DNA of 64,000 nt, taken from positions 1,674,001-1,738,000 of the forward strand of contig NC_017834.1 in the NCBI RefSeq assembly GCF_000260715.1, given 5' to 3'. Shown piece after piece: positions 25,567 through 34,748 of the stretch; position 1 is the first letter of the stretch, and every line of letters begins with the position of its first letter. The translations under genes were made by a program, and so were the position numbers. The notes beneath the pieces were generated by a model. That model saw only the letters and a program-made list of their open reading frames with translations. It did no database searches and was not told the DNA's origin. The DNA is from Bifidobacterium animalis subsp. animalis ATCC 25527 (GTDB lineage: Bacteria > Actinomycetota > Actinomycetes > Actinomycetales > Bifidobacteriaceae).

Positions 25567-27339
25567 TCACATGTGAGCGCCCTTGAGGTAGGGGTTCTTG
25601 GTCATTTCCGAGGTGGCAAGCGGACCGACGACGGGCTTCGGGTTCAGATTGGAGATGTGCCCGGACTCCTTGCCCGCATAATCGGCGAGCTGCACGTGCA
25701 CGAGGCTTGGCTTGCCGGAGGCGACGGCCTCGCTGACCATCTGCTCGACCTCCGCAGGGGTGGTCGCGTAATAGCCGTTGCCACCGAACGCCTCGATCAT
25801 GCGCTCGTAGTGGGCGTCGTAGCTCAGCGTCAGCGGCGACGGGTCGCCGTCGTCGCCAAGATTCTCGAAATCACCGCGGTAGATACCACCGTTGTTGAGC
25901 ACGACGAAGGTGATCGGCAGATTGTAGCGGCAAGCGACCTCGACTTCCATGCCATCGAAGCCGAAGCCGGAATCACCGCCGACGTACAGAACAGGCTTGC
26001 CGGTGGCCACTGCGGCGCCGATCGAATAGCCGACCGCACAACCCATGACGCCCCAGGTGCCGCAGTCGAGACGATGGCGCGGCTGGTAGATGTCGATGAT
26101 GTTACGGCAATCGTCGAGCGTGTTCGCACCCTCGTTGGTCAGAATCATGTCCTTGTGCTGATCGTACACCTTCTTGATGGCGCCGAGTGCGTCGTAGTGA
26201 CCCATCGGCACGGTGTTCGAGTTCACGCGGGCGGCGAACTTGGCATCGTTCTTCTCAGCGTCGGCCTTGAGCATGTCGAGCCACTGAGCAGAAGCCTTCA
26301 CTGGTGTCTTCTCGAGACCGGCATTGATCATCTGCATGGCAGACTTGATGTCGCCGACCACCGGGCATGCGATGGAACGGGCGTTCTCGATCTCGTTCGG
26401 GTCGATGTCAATCTGGATGAACTTGACGTTCGGGTTCCATTCCTTGCCCTCGCCGAAATTGAGCATCCAGTTCAGACGAGCGCCGACAAGCAGCACGACG
26501 TCGGCGGTGCGCAGCGCGAGGCCGCGGCAGCTCGCCGTGCAGTGCGGGTCGTCGTCCGGAATGACGCCCTTGGCCATTGACATCGGCTGGAATGGCATGT
26601 CGGTCTTCTCGACGAATTCACGCAGCTCGTCCTCAGCCTGGGCCAGCGCCGCACCCTTGCCCACAAGCATGAGAGGGTTCTTGGCCTCGGAGAGCAGCTT
26701 GAGCGCTTCATCCACAGAGGACTGCGCCGGCGGCATCGCCGGAGTCGGCTGGTTCGCAACCCACAGCTGCGACTCGGCAACATCCTTGTCAAGCGTCTGC
26801 GCGACGGCGTCATCCGGGAAATCGATGTAGACACCGCCCGGACGGCCGGAGCATGCGATGTGCATGGCGCGGGCCACAGCAAGCGGAATGTCTTCGATCT
26901 TGTCGATGCGGAACGATTCCTTGCAGAACTGCTTCGCATAGTTCATTTGGTCGAGGCCTTCGTATTCGCCTTCGTGCATGTCGACGACATGGCGGGTGGA
27001 CGAGCCGCCGATCATGATGACCGGGAAGCCGTTCGTGGTGGCTTCAAGCAGCGGTGCCAGACCGTTGAGGAAGCCCGGCGCGGAAACGGTGAGCGCCACA
27101 GCTGGGCGACCGGTGAGGAATCCTTCGGCAGCGGCAGCGTTCACCGCGTCCTCCTCATGGCGCATGCCGATGAAGCGGATGCCCATGCCCTGTGCGATAC
27201 GTGCGAAATCAGTGACCGGGATTCCGACGACGCCGTACATATGCTTGACACCGTTCTTGATGAGCGTCTCGGCGAGGTAGTGGGGAGAATCCGTGAGATT
27301 CTGGTCCGAGCTTGTAGCAGTTGCAGTTACATCAACCAT
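25567..27339 (-). CDS. oxc: Oxalyl-CoA decarboxylase
   Basis: 590 residues, ThDP- and Mg-dependent; converts oxalyl-CoA to formyl-CoA and CO2, consuming a proton. N-terminal PYR domain with the activating Glu in GMRHEEDAVNAAAAEGFLTG; central ADP-binding domain; C-terminal PP domain with GGDSGFGFDGMEVEV and VVLNNGGIYRGDFENLGDDG. The start at 27339 (MVDVTATATSS) has AGGAGG nine bases upstream; the ATG ten codons earlier overlaps that site and the frame to 27426 has no support. Formyl-CoA is reused by Frc. The next gene is the AEC transporter. Confidence 0.96.
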   Translation of the reverse strand: MVDVTATATSSDQNLTDSPHYLAETLIKNGVKHMYGVVGIPVTDFARIAQGMGIRFIGMRHEEDAVNAAAAEGFLTGRPAVALTVSAPGFLNGLAPLLEATTNGFPVIMIGGSSTRHVVDMHEGEYEGLDQMNYAKQFCKESFRIDKIEDIPLAVARAMHIACSGRPGGVYIDFPDDAVAQTLDKDVAESQLWVANQPTPAMPPAQSSVDEALKLLSEAKNPLMLVGKGAALAQAEDELREFVEKTDMPFQPMSMAKGVIPDDDPHCTASCRGLALRTADVVLLVGARLNWMLNFGEGKEWNPNVKFIQIDIDPNEIENARSIACPVVGDIKSAMQMINAGLEKTPVKASAQWLDMLKADAEKNDAKFAARVNSNTVPMGHYDALGAIKKVYDQHKDMILTNEGANTLDDCRNIIDIYQPRHRLDCGTWGVMGCAVGYSIGAAVATGKPVLYVGGDSGFGFDGMEVEVACRYNLPITFVVLNNGGIYRGDFENLGDDGDPSPLTLSYDAHYERMIEAFGGNGYYATTPAEVEQMVSEAVASGKPSLVHVQLADYAGKESGHISNLNPKPVVGPLATSEMTKNPYLKGAHM

Positions 27340-27377
27340 TGCAAACATCCTCCTAGTATGGTTATTCACCTCGATAC

Positions 27378-27398
27378 TAAGACGGCTTTTTCGTGCCG
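27378..27398 (-). terminator. Small hairpin between the ClC gene and oxc
   Basis: AGACGGC and GCCGTCT around CACGAAAAA on the minus strand, 145 bp beyond the ClC stop and about 40 bp before the oxc start; it may end the ClC transcript or lie in the oxc leader. Confidence 0.4.
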
Positions 27399-27542
27399 TC
27401 TCGGCAGAAAAGCGCTCAGCGTACATTTATTTGAGCTTTACGCTTGTCGCGGCAATTGCTCGGATTACATTTGACAGACGTCCGTGAATTGCCTATTGAC
27501 AAACCTGCAGACAACGTATGGCACACACGGAACTCGAACCGA

Positions 27543-29201
27543 CTACTTCGTCTTCGGCTCCCGCTCTTGCGTGCCGTTTGCATTTGCAGACTGCGCAGGT
27601 CGCGTCGGTGCCTCAGGATGATGCGGCTTCGCAGGCGCGTGCTGCGCCTTGCGCACATCCGCATGCCGCTCCTCCTCACGTTCCATACGCTCCTGCATGT
27701 GTTCCTCATGTTCGCGCTGATGTTCGGCGATCCAAGGATCGGCGAACACCCGTGTGCGATCGGTGGCCTTCTTGAACGCGGCGGTGGCGCTCAACACATA
27801 ATCGAACAGATCGGGATCGTGATTGGCGGCATTCTCCATGGCACGCCTATGCTGTCGCAATACGAACTTGCGCCAGCCGGAGGTCATGAGCAGATCGATG
27901 CTCGCCCCGTACATGCCCGCCGGATAGCCGAACATGAACGAAACCGTCACACCCACGGCCAGGAACGGTGCCATGCCCCACCCGAAAATCTCGCATCCCA
28001 ACAGGAACGCACTCACGGGACAGCGGTTGAATGCCGCCAGGAAACACAAAGCGCCAACCGCCACACCCATCTGCGGGCTCGAGCCGGTCATGGCGAAACA
28101 CGCGCCTCCCAGCAGACCACCTATGCACAACGACGGCATGATCTCACCGCCCTTGAACCAGAAACCGAGGCAGATGAAGGTGAGCAACCCCTTGATCGCG
28201 AAATCCCACGACACATTGGGCTGTGCAAGCATGTGGTTGAGCATTTCGCCGCCCGAACCGGTGAGCCTCCACCAACCGAACACGGAGACCAACGTGGCCA
28301 TGATCAGACCGCCGACAACCACCCACAGGTAGTAGTTGCGCACAATCTGCATCGTCGTGTTCTGCAACAGACGGATGCACAGCGCGAAGATGGAGCCGGC
28401 CACCGCACAGGCGATGCCTATGACAAGGCAGATGCCCACGGCACGCCAGGTGAATTCGGGAATCGGCACCGTGCGAATCACATCGCCAATGCCGAAATGG
28501 TGTGCAATGAAGTAGGCGACGAAGCAACCGACGAGCATCGACGCCACATACCTCAACTCACTGAAGCGCATGAGTTCCAATACCAGCATGCAGGAACCGA
28601 GCGGGGCAAAGAACAATGCCGAAAAGGTGGCGGCCATGCCCATGGATGCGGCATAGGAGTGCATGCTACGCTCCTCGGATGCGCCTTCCTGAACCCGCAG
28701 CACATCGTGCAACTTAAACGGTTTGGCAATGGTGGCACCTAGACTCGCTCCAATCTGAAGCGCTCCAGCCTCCTTGCCAACGGAGCCGCCAGCCAGAATC
28801 GACATGCCGGTGGTGAGGAAGATGCCGGGTGCCAGCAACCCTCGCACCGGCCGACCGTGCCTCATGCGCGCGATCACCGATTCGGTGGTCTCCCCCAGCG
28901 GGATGCGGAACATCTTGTAGAGGAGCAACTCGAGCAATCCAGCCACCGGCAGCAACCAGATCAGCCAGGTGTTGCGCACGAAGACACTACGCATGGCATC
29001 GACGAACAGGCAGAGCAGAATCGACCCGAAGCCTCCGGCCACGCCACACACCACGGCGAACAGCAAATGCTTGAATGATTCCCGCCAATCGAACCGTGCC
29101 GCACTGCCCTTCACGCGTCCCGACAGGCCGTTTCCCTCCTGCGTCAAGGGCTCAGAAGGTCCGGCGGCATTGCCATTGTGAGGCGATTGCTCGCTGGTCA
29201 T
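27543..29201 (-). CDS. ClC-family chloride channel/antiporter
   Basis: 552 residues with about ten membrane helices. The anion-pathway segment GGSVGKEAGALQIGASLGATI near residue 150 corresponds to the family's GREGP site and keeps the gating Glu; GGEIMPSLCIGGLLGGACF and AAFNRCPVSAFLLGCEIFG match later conserved helices. The C-terminal ~95 residues are a charged cytoplasmic tail (H, E, R, K-rich), with no CBS domain. The start at 29201 (MTSEQSPHN) follows GGAGG. ClC exchangers help resist acid or move anions; the ion cannot be told from sequence. Confidence 0.9.
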   Translation of the reverse strand: MTSEQSPHNGNAAGPSEPLTQEGNGLSGRVKGSAARFDWRESFKHLLFAVVCGVAGGFGSILLCLFVDAMRSVFVRNTWLIWLLPVAGLLELLLYKMFRIPLGETTESVIARMRHGRPVRGLLAPGIFLTTGMSILAGGSVGKEAGALQIGASLGATIAKPFKLHDVLRVQEGASEERSMHSYAASMGMAATFSALFFAPLGSCMLVLELMRFSELRYVASMLVGCFVAYFIAHHFGIGDVIRTVPIPEFTWRAVGICLVIGIACAVAGSIFALCIRLLQNTTMQIVRNYYLWVVVGGLIMATLVSVFGWWRLTGSGGEMLNHMLAQPNVSWDFAIKGLLTFICLGFWFKGGEIMPSLCIGGLLGGACFAMTGSSPQMGVAVGALCFLAAFNRCPVSAFLLGCEIFGWGMAPFLAVGVTVSFMFGYPAGMYGASIDLLMTSGWRKFVLRQHRRAMENAANHDPDLFDYVLSATAAFKKATDRTRVFADPWIAEHQREHEEHMQERMEREEERHADVRKAQHAPAKPHHPEAPTRPAQSANANGTQEREPKTK

Positions 29202-29398
29202 GCCTGCGCCCCTCCGTTCTGCTCTGTGCTGCGCCTGATTCGTCTCCATTTTTGCAGGCGCCCGACGTGCGCACAACGGAATGCGCAGTTCGCGAATTCA
29301 GCCCGGCGCACCGAACGCCAACCGGTGCCCACGCCGAATGGACTCTGCGACTCACGCATTCCGTCGGCTCCACAAAGGGTGTCATTCAGCGAGCCTAC

Positions 29399-32300
29399 CT
29401 ACAGATTCCGGTTCCTGCGTGCTATGAGCAATCCGGTGAGCACCATGAGGCCAAGCGCGCCGGTGATGACGGCAAAGGCAAGGAACACGTCGGCTATGAC
29501 ACCTGTCGCCGCGACCGACGTGCCCGAACCTGCGTTGTTCCGCGGTTTCTGCGGTTCCGGCGGCTTGGGATAGATCACCGTCTGCCCCGCATCGTCGATG
29601 TCGGCATGCATGGCCACCTGTTTTCCTTCAACCATCAGCCGTTCGAATGCCACAGTCTGCACGTCGCCCGGCACGTTGCCGAGTTCGGCGTCAAACCTCA
29701 ACTCGGCGGTCCCAGTTGGCTTGGCTGCAGTGAATCTGGCGAATGCAGTCACCGGCTGGCCGTCCTTGTTCCTGAGCACACCGCCATCCTCGCCATTGGT
29801 ATCTCGTATGTGCAGTTCTCCCCGCACCTCATATTCTTTGCCTACGGTCAATCCGGTGTAGGCGACCGTATCCACCTGTGAGATTCGGGAGTCCAGCGTT
29901 CCGGAATGCGTACCGGACCGGGCGTCGCGGGCCTGCGTGCCGATATCGACGATGCGCACGGTCTGGCCCTCATCTGCTATGTCGGCATGCTCGGCCGTTA
30001 GCTGTTGCACGTCCTGCATCGGATTGGAGTACAGTCGCTCGTAGGCGACCAACACGACATTGTGCAGATCCCGTTTCGGCACGGTGAATCTGAATTCGAG
30101 CTTCACCGTGCCGTTGGAACGTTTCGGCGTGAATTCAGCAGAGGCAACCGCCGTATTGCCGGCATGGTCTTTGAGCACACCGGCATCACGGGCATGGCCG
30201 GCATTGTCGAAACCGCGCAGATGCAGTTCGCCATCCATCCGATACGGCATATCTGCCAGCAGATTGGCATAGGACACTGTGTCGGTGAGCACCACTTCCA
30301 CCTGTGATACGTCATCGTCGCTTTCGCGCACCTGCATTCCCAGCTGTGCGTCCAGTTGCGCCTGCGAGACCGCCGAAGTCACCTGCAATTCGTGGGCGCC
30401 GCCTTCGGTCGTCAACTGCGTGCCTATGCTCGCGATCTGCACCTCCTGATGCTCGTCGTTGATGTCGGCGTGCTCGGCGAGCATCGTATGGTCGCGCAGC
30501 AGGGTCTCGAACATCACGCATCGTTTGCCTTCCAGTTGCAGATGCCCAACGTCCAACGGGAACTCCACATTGACGGTGCCATCCGCCTGCCCGGGGGTGA
30601 ATGTCGTCGTCGCCGTCAGCGTGTTCCCGTCACCGTCGGTGAGCGCGCCCATGTCGGAAACGGTGCCGTCATCACCCACGACCTTCGCATGAATGGTCGA
30701 AACCAACTCGTACTCATGCCCTGGACTGAGGTTGCGGTACTCCACCACATCCTTCACCACGCCATTCGTGATCGGCAGCAACGAGTCACCGTCAAAGGCA
30801 TCCGAGGCCGATGTCGCGATGGCAGGGAAGCGCACGTCCTGCCGTTCATCGGCGATGTCGGCGTGAGCCGCGAAGTCCACGCCGTTATGCTGCAAGCTTT
30901 CGAAGGCTACTACCGTCTTGCCGGCAAGGTCTTCGGGCGGTTCGAACAGGAAGGTCACGTCAACCGTGCCGTCGGATTGGCTTGGCGCGAATGGCAGCTC
31001 GACGGTCACCTCCTTGCCGTGTCGGTCGTGCACCACTCCCCCGTCACTCACCGCAGCCGTGTCGTCGAACGTGCGGTAGTGGAGCGTTGCCTTCAGCGTG
31101 TAGGGCTTTCCGGCAACGAGATTCGCATAGGACACCGCGTCGGTGATCGTCACGGATTGTGCGCTCGCATTGGCTTCGTCGTCGATGTCGGCCTCAGCAT
31201 TCGTATGGATCTGTGGGAAGCGCAGTTGCTGCTCGGCATCGGCGGCGTCGCGGTGCTCCAGCAACGACGTGCCGTCGGCATTGCGAATCGTGCGGAACGC
31301 CACCACCGTCTTGCCGGCAAGTCGTTCGGCATGGTCAATGGTGAAAGTGAGCTTGGAAGTGCCGCCATGTGGATTGCCAACCTTCAACTGCTTCGTGGCC
31401 TTCGCCACAGCCTCGCCTGAAATCTTGCCGTTCTCGATTACGTAGAGCTCGCCCGAATCGGTGTACGTTCCCGCCGTCACGCCCCAGTATTCAGCCGAAT
31501 CGACCACCGATACCGTTCCGATGGCAGGCGCGAGCTTGTCACCGGCATTACCGTCATCATCAAAGGTATCGGCACCTGCACCGAAGTATGCAAGCCGTGT
31601 GGTCATGCCCATCGCCACATTGCCCAGTGTTCCGTAGTCCATGTCCACGCCGTCGCCGTCCGGGTTCAACGAACCGTCGCCGTTCCTGCTGAATTCCTTG
31701 GCGGTGAGGGTCACCGAAAACATGCGATGCCCATCGTTCGCGCCGGGTGTGGGGAGTTCGACAAGTTCATAGTCGTCATAGGGCAATGCGCGCAATGCAT
31801 CGTTCACCTGTACAGCACGCTTCGCACCATCGCGCGTCACCTCATAGGAGATCGCGGAGGTCCACTGCACCGACTGGCCTCCTGATCTCGGCCCGATGCC
31901 GGTGAACCATATGCCGGCCTCGGCATCGAGTTTCGACGTATCCTTCACCACCGGATTCCCTTGAGAATCCTTGCCAACCGCCCCGTTTGCGTTCACAGCG
32001 TCCGGGTCGTTGGCGTTCGTGTTCCTGCTGTGCGGTCGACATCCGGTGGTGCCGATCCCGGAGTCATTGAACCTGCCGTCGCATGATTTCGTATGCAGCT
32101 CGCCGTTCGCGTCAGAGACGATCACATGGCTTTCGCCGGTCGTCTTCGAGGTGATCCGCCAGGCAATCGGCCCCATGCGCTCCATGGTGTCGGCGCTTTT
32201 CTTGATGAAGTGGAAATCCGCGCGCTGCACTTGGTTGGACGCGGAACCTGCACCCGACACATGCGCCAATGAGGCATACCGATGCGGGTTGCCATTGGCC

Positions 32301-34738
32301 TCATAGGCTCCGGTTGACGCATCACCCCCATCATGGCCTATGGTGAAGCGCTTTGACCATGCGCGCGCGGATGCATCGCGCAAATACCCTGCCGAGGCAA
32401 CGGTCTCACGCACCTCATAGGTTCCGTAGGGCAATTCGTCTATGTCGGTTCTCGCCACGATGCCCTTGCGCCCCGTTGGCTTCCCATTGGAGTCGACTAT
32501 GTCTCCATAGGAGGCAGACAATGTTCGCACCACGTCGCCGGGCTTATAGGTGCGATTGTTCACGACAACCGCATTGGCACTGCGGTTGATCACCTCGAAA
32601 CCCGTGCCGTTCAACGAAGCCGCGCCCAATGGAGTCGCCAACCCCGTCTCACGATCCGCTTTGAGCAATTGGAGCCCACCGCGCTGCACATCGTTGGTAT
32701 TCGCACCCACTCCGCGGATCGTGGCCAGGTTTGCGTCGACGCCATTGGCGTCGAGCGTGTACCGCACGATCATGTTGTCTTCGCGAATCCGGAAGGTCTT
32801 GTCGAACCCAGCCCGGTGGTAACCGGCCGCAGCACTGCGTTCGCGAATCTGATAGGTGCCGTATGGCAGGAGTCTCGCCTCCGTTGCAGCCACACTGTTC
32901 CCCTTCACCGTCTTGGTGGCTATGGTCGCCACCACGGCATCGCGGGGAATCTCCCTGCCGCTCACATGAACCGGCGCCATGGATTTGTTGACGATCTCAT
33001 ACACCGTGCCGTCAAGCGAGGCATCGCCCTGCGGCTGGGAACCATGCAGGTCATCATCGGTCTTGACCACCTCAACGCCGCCTTTGACCGTTTCGTTCGG
33101 GAATGCGATCGTGGTCGCATCGTTGCCGCCCGAGCCGTTGTTCCACGGGTTCAGTGTAGTGCGCATCACCTTGTGGTCACCGCCGTCGGTGAGGGTGAAC
33201 ACACTGCCCGGGTGTTGTGCCGAAGCGGCACGCACCAGCCCTTGCGGTGCGTTGAGCTCGGTAATGCGTACGGTTCCCAGAGGAAACATGGTGCGGCCCG
33301 CTGAATCCGTGTAGGGCCATGTGCCCTCATCCGGCTTCTCATGCAACCGCGCAACGCCATTGGAGTCGGTTCGCCATATGGCATTCGCCTGGGGGTGTTT
33401 GCCCTCAAGGGCGGCTGCATCGGTGGACACCATGCCGAACCACTCCACCCGAAAACGCACCCCCTCCAACGACGCCACATCACCTTCGAGGGAGCCCGGA
33501 GAGCCGGCGTTAGCTATGACTTTGCGCACGTGAAGGTCATCGATGGAGGTCAGCGGCGATTCGGCATGGTCGCCATCCATCGTGATGGTCTGCGTGCCTG
33601 AGCCTTCGGCAATCTCCACGGTTTTGACCTTGGAATTCAGCGTGTAGCCTCTTCGTGGCGCCTGCATTTCCTGCAACGTATAGGTGCCGGGCATCACATC
33701 GACGCTCGAGGTCGCCCTGCCTTCGGCATCGGTGCTGAAGGTGTGCACCAGCGTCCCATTCCGGCGCAATGCATACTCGGCACCGGTCATATCGTATGCC
33801 TCATTGGCGGTGGTGTATGCCGCATTCGTCGCGATCTTACGCATCGTCACCGTCCGCGGGTGCGCTTTCTTCGGCACCCTACGCGCATACAGCATGCGTT
33901 GCAGGGCGCCTGCGGTTCCGACCGGCTCATAGAACACGGCCTCGTATTCGTCGCGATCCTCCGCATTGAGGGCACGCTGCGCCAGGAGCCATGCCAGGCC
34001 AATCATGGTGTAGGGGGCGAAATTCTGCTGGCCTCCGCTCGAATAGCCGGCCCCGGCCACCTGATGCCCCGGGTTTGCCACCGATACCGCCTTCGTGGCC
34101 TTCGATGAGTCCTCTCCACCTTCCACACGCACCTGACCGGAGGCGATCCATATTGCCAGCTGCGTCACAGAACGTGCGTCGACGTCGTCGAGGTTCTTGG
34201 CGAACACGCTCTGACTTTCCACGTTCGGGTACCCCTTCGCCGCGATCCATGCCACGGCACCGGTCTGCGGAGCACCTGCCTTGTGGTATTCCACTGTGTT
34301 GGGCCGGGTCGTGTATTTGAACATGTGGTACCCCGTGACCGGTTCGGCCACCGTCACCGTATTCCGGGCGTCTGCCCAATGGTCGCCGGGGGCTCCTTTG
34401 TCGACGTCCATGCAATAGGCGGCATTGCCGCGGAAGTACGCCTGCGCCTCTTCGAATTGGCTGTTCGTGTACACTGGCACGGTTGGATTCGCCTCCTGGA
34501 ACCCGGAGAAACCGTAGCGGAACGCCGGCAGATCGTTCTCGCTCAAATTCATATTGGCCATAGAGACGGCGAAATGCATGGTTTGCGGGAATTCAGCGGA
34601 TTCTTCGGCCCACGCGGGTGCCGCCCCCACCACACCGACCACTGTTGCCACGGCCATGCAGGCCGAAGCCGCCCTCCTCGCCAATACCGCGAGCGCGCTG
34701 TGCCCGCCATCCAATCGCACGCCATTGTGCTTTCGCAT
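29399..34738 (-). CDS. Large thioester/CnaB/VaFE-repeat surface adhesin with sorting signal
   Basis: 1779 residues. Signal peptide (about 1-45), then a thioester domain: Cys109 in AAYCMDVDKG and Gln193 in VTQLAIWIAS are predicted to form the internal thioester that bonds host surfaces covalently. Then about five SpaA/CnaB-type domains ending in LPYGTYQIRE or LPYGTYEVRE-like strands (isopeptide Glu). Then five VaFE-type modules (VAFESL, VMFETL, VAYERL, VAFERL; DIADEGQ-like ends), a class with Thr-Gln ester crosslinks. The C-terminus has VAATG, a hydrophobic helix and RRNRN: a non-canonical sorting signal. The start at 34738 follows AGGAGG. Cell-wall anchored. Eleven bases after the upstream adhesin. 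Confidence 0.9.
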   Translation of the reverse strand: MRKHNGVRLDGGHSALAVLARRAASACMAVATVVGVVGAAPAWAEESAEFPQTMHFAVSMANMNLSENDLPAFRYGFSGFQEANPTVPVYTNSQFEEAQAYFRGNAAYCMDVDKGAPGDHWADARNTVTVAEPVTGYHMFKYTTRPNTVEYHKAGAPQTGAVAWIAAKGYPNVESQSVFAKNLDDVDARSVTQLAIWIASGQVRVEGGEDSSKATKAVSVANPGHQVAGAGYSSGGQQNFAPYTMIGLAWLLAQRALNAEDRDEYEAVFYEPVGTAGALQRMLYARRVPKKAHPRTVTMRKIATNAAYTTANEAYDMTGAEYALRRNGTLVHTFSTDAEGRATSSVDVMPGTYTLQEMQAPRRGYTLNSKVKTVEIAEGSGTQTITMDGDHAESPLTSIDDLHVRKVIANAGSPGSLEGDVASLEGVRFRVEWFGMVSTDAAALEGKHPQANAIWRTDSNGVARLHEKPDEGTWPYTDSAGRTMFPLGTVRITELNAPQGLVRAASAQHPGSVFTLTDGGDHKVMRTTLNPWNNGSGGNDATTIAFPNETVKGGVEVVKTDDDLHGSQPQGDASLDGTVYEIVNKSMAPVHVSGREIPRDAVVATIATKTVKGNSVAATEARLLPYGTYQIRERSAAAGYHRAGFDKTFRIREDNMIVRYTLDANGVDANLATIRGVGANTNDVQRGGLQLLKADRETGLATPLGAASLNGTGFEVINRSANAVVVNNRTYKPGDVVRTLSASYGDIVDSNGKPTGRKGIVARTDIDELPYGTYEVRETVASAGYLRDASARAWSKRFTIGHDGGDASTGAYEANGNPHRYASLAHVSGAGSASNQVQRADFHFIKKSADTMERMGPIAWRITSKTTGESHVIVSDANGELHTKSCDGRFNDSGIGTTGCRPHSRNTNANDPDAVNANGAVGKDSQGNPVVKDTSKLDAEAGIWFTGIGPRSGGQSVQWTSAISYEVTRDGAKRAVQVNDALRALPYDDYELVELPTPGANDGHRMFSVTLTAKEFSRNGDGSLNPDGDGVDMDYGTLGNVAMGMTTRLAYFGAGADTFDDDGNAGDKLAPAIGTVSVVDSAEYWGVTAGTYTDSGELYVIENGKISGEAVAKATKQLKVGNPHGGTSKLTFTIDHAERLAGKTVVAFRTIRNADGTSLLEHRDAADAEQQLRFPQIHTNAEADIDDEANASAQSVTITDAVSYANLVAGKPYTLKATLHYRTFDDTAAVSDGGVVHDRHGKEVTVELPFAPSQSDGTVDVTFLFEPPEDLAGKTVVAFESLQHNGVDFAAHADIADERQDVRFPAIATSASDAFDGDSLLPITNGVVKDVVEYRNLSPGHEYELVSTIHAKVVGDDGTVSDMGALTDGDGNTLTATTTFTPGQADGTVNVEFPLDVGHLQLEGKRCVMFETLLRDHTMLAEHADINDEHQEVQIASIGTQLTTEGGAHELQVTSAVSQAQLDAQLGMQVRESDDDVSQVEVVLTDTVSYANLLADMPYRMDGELHLRGFDNAGHARDAGVLKDHAGNTAVASAEFTPKRSNGTVKLEFRFTVPKRDLHNVVLVAYERLYSNPMQDVQQLTAEHADIADEGQTVRIVDIGTQARDARSGTHSGTLDSRISQVDTVAYTGLTVGKEYEVRGELHIRDTNGEDGGVLRNKDGQPVTAFARFTAAKPTGTAELRFDAELGNVPGDVQTVAFERLMVEGKQVAMHADIDDAGQTVIYPKPPEPQKPRNNAGSGTSVAATGVIADVFLAFAVITGALGLMVLTGLLIARRNRNL

Positions 34739-34748
34739 GAGATTCCTC

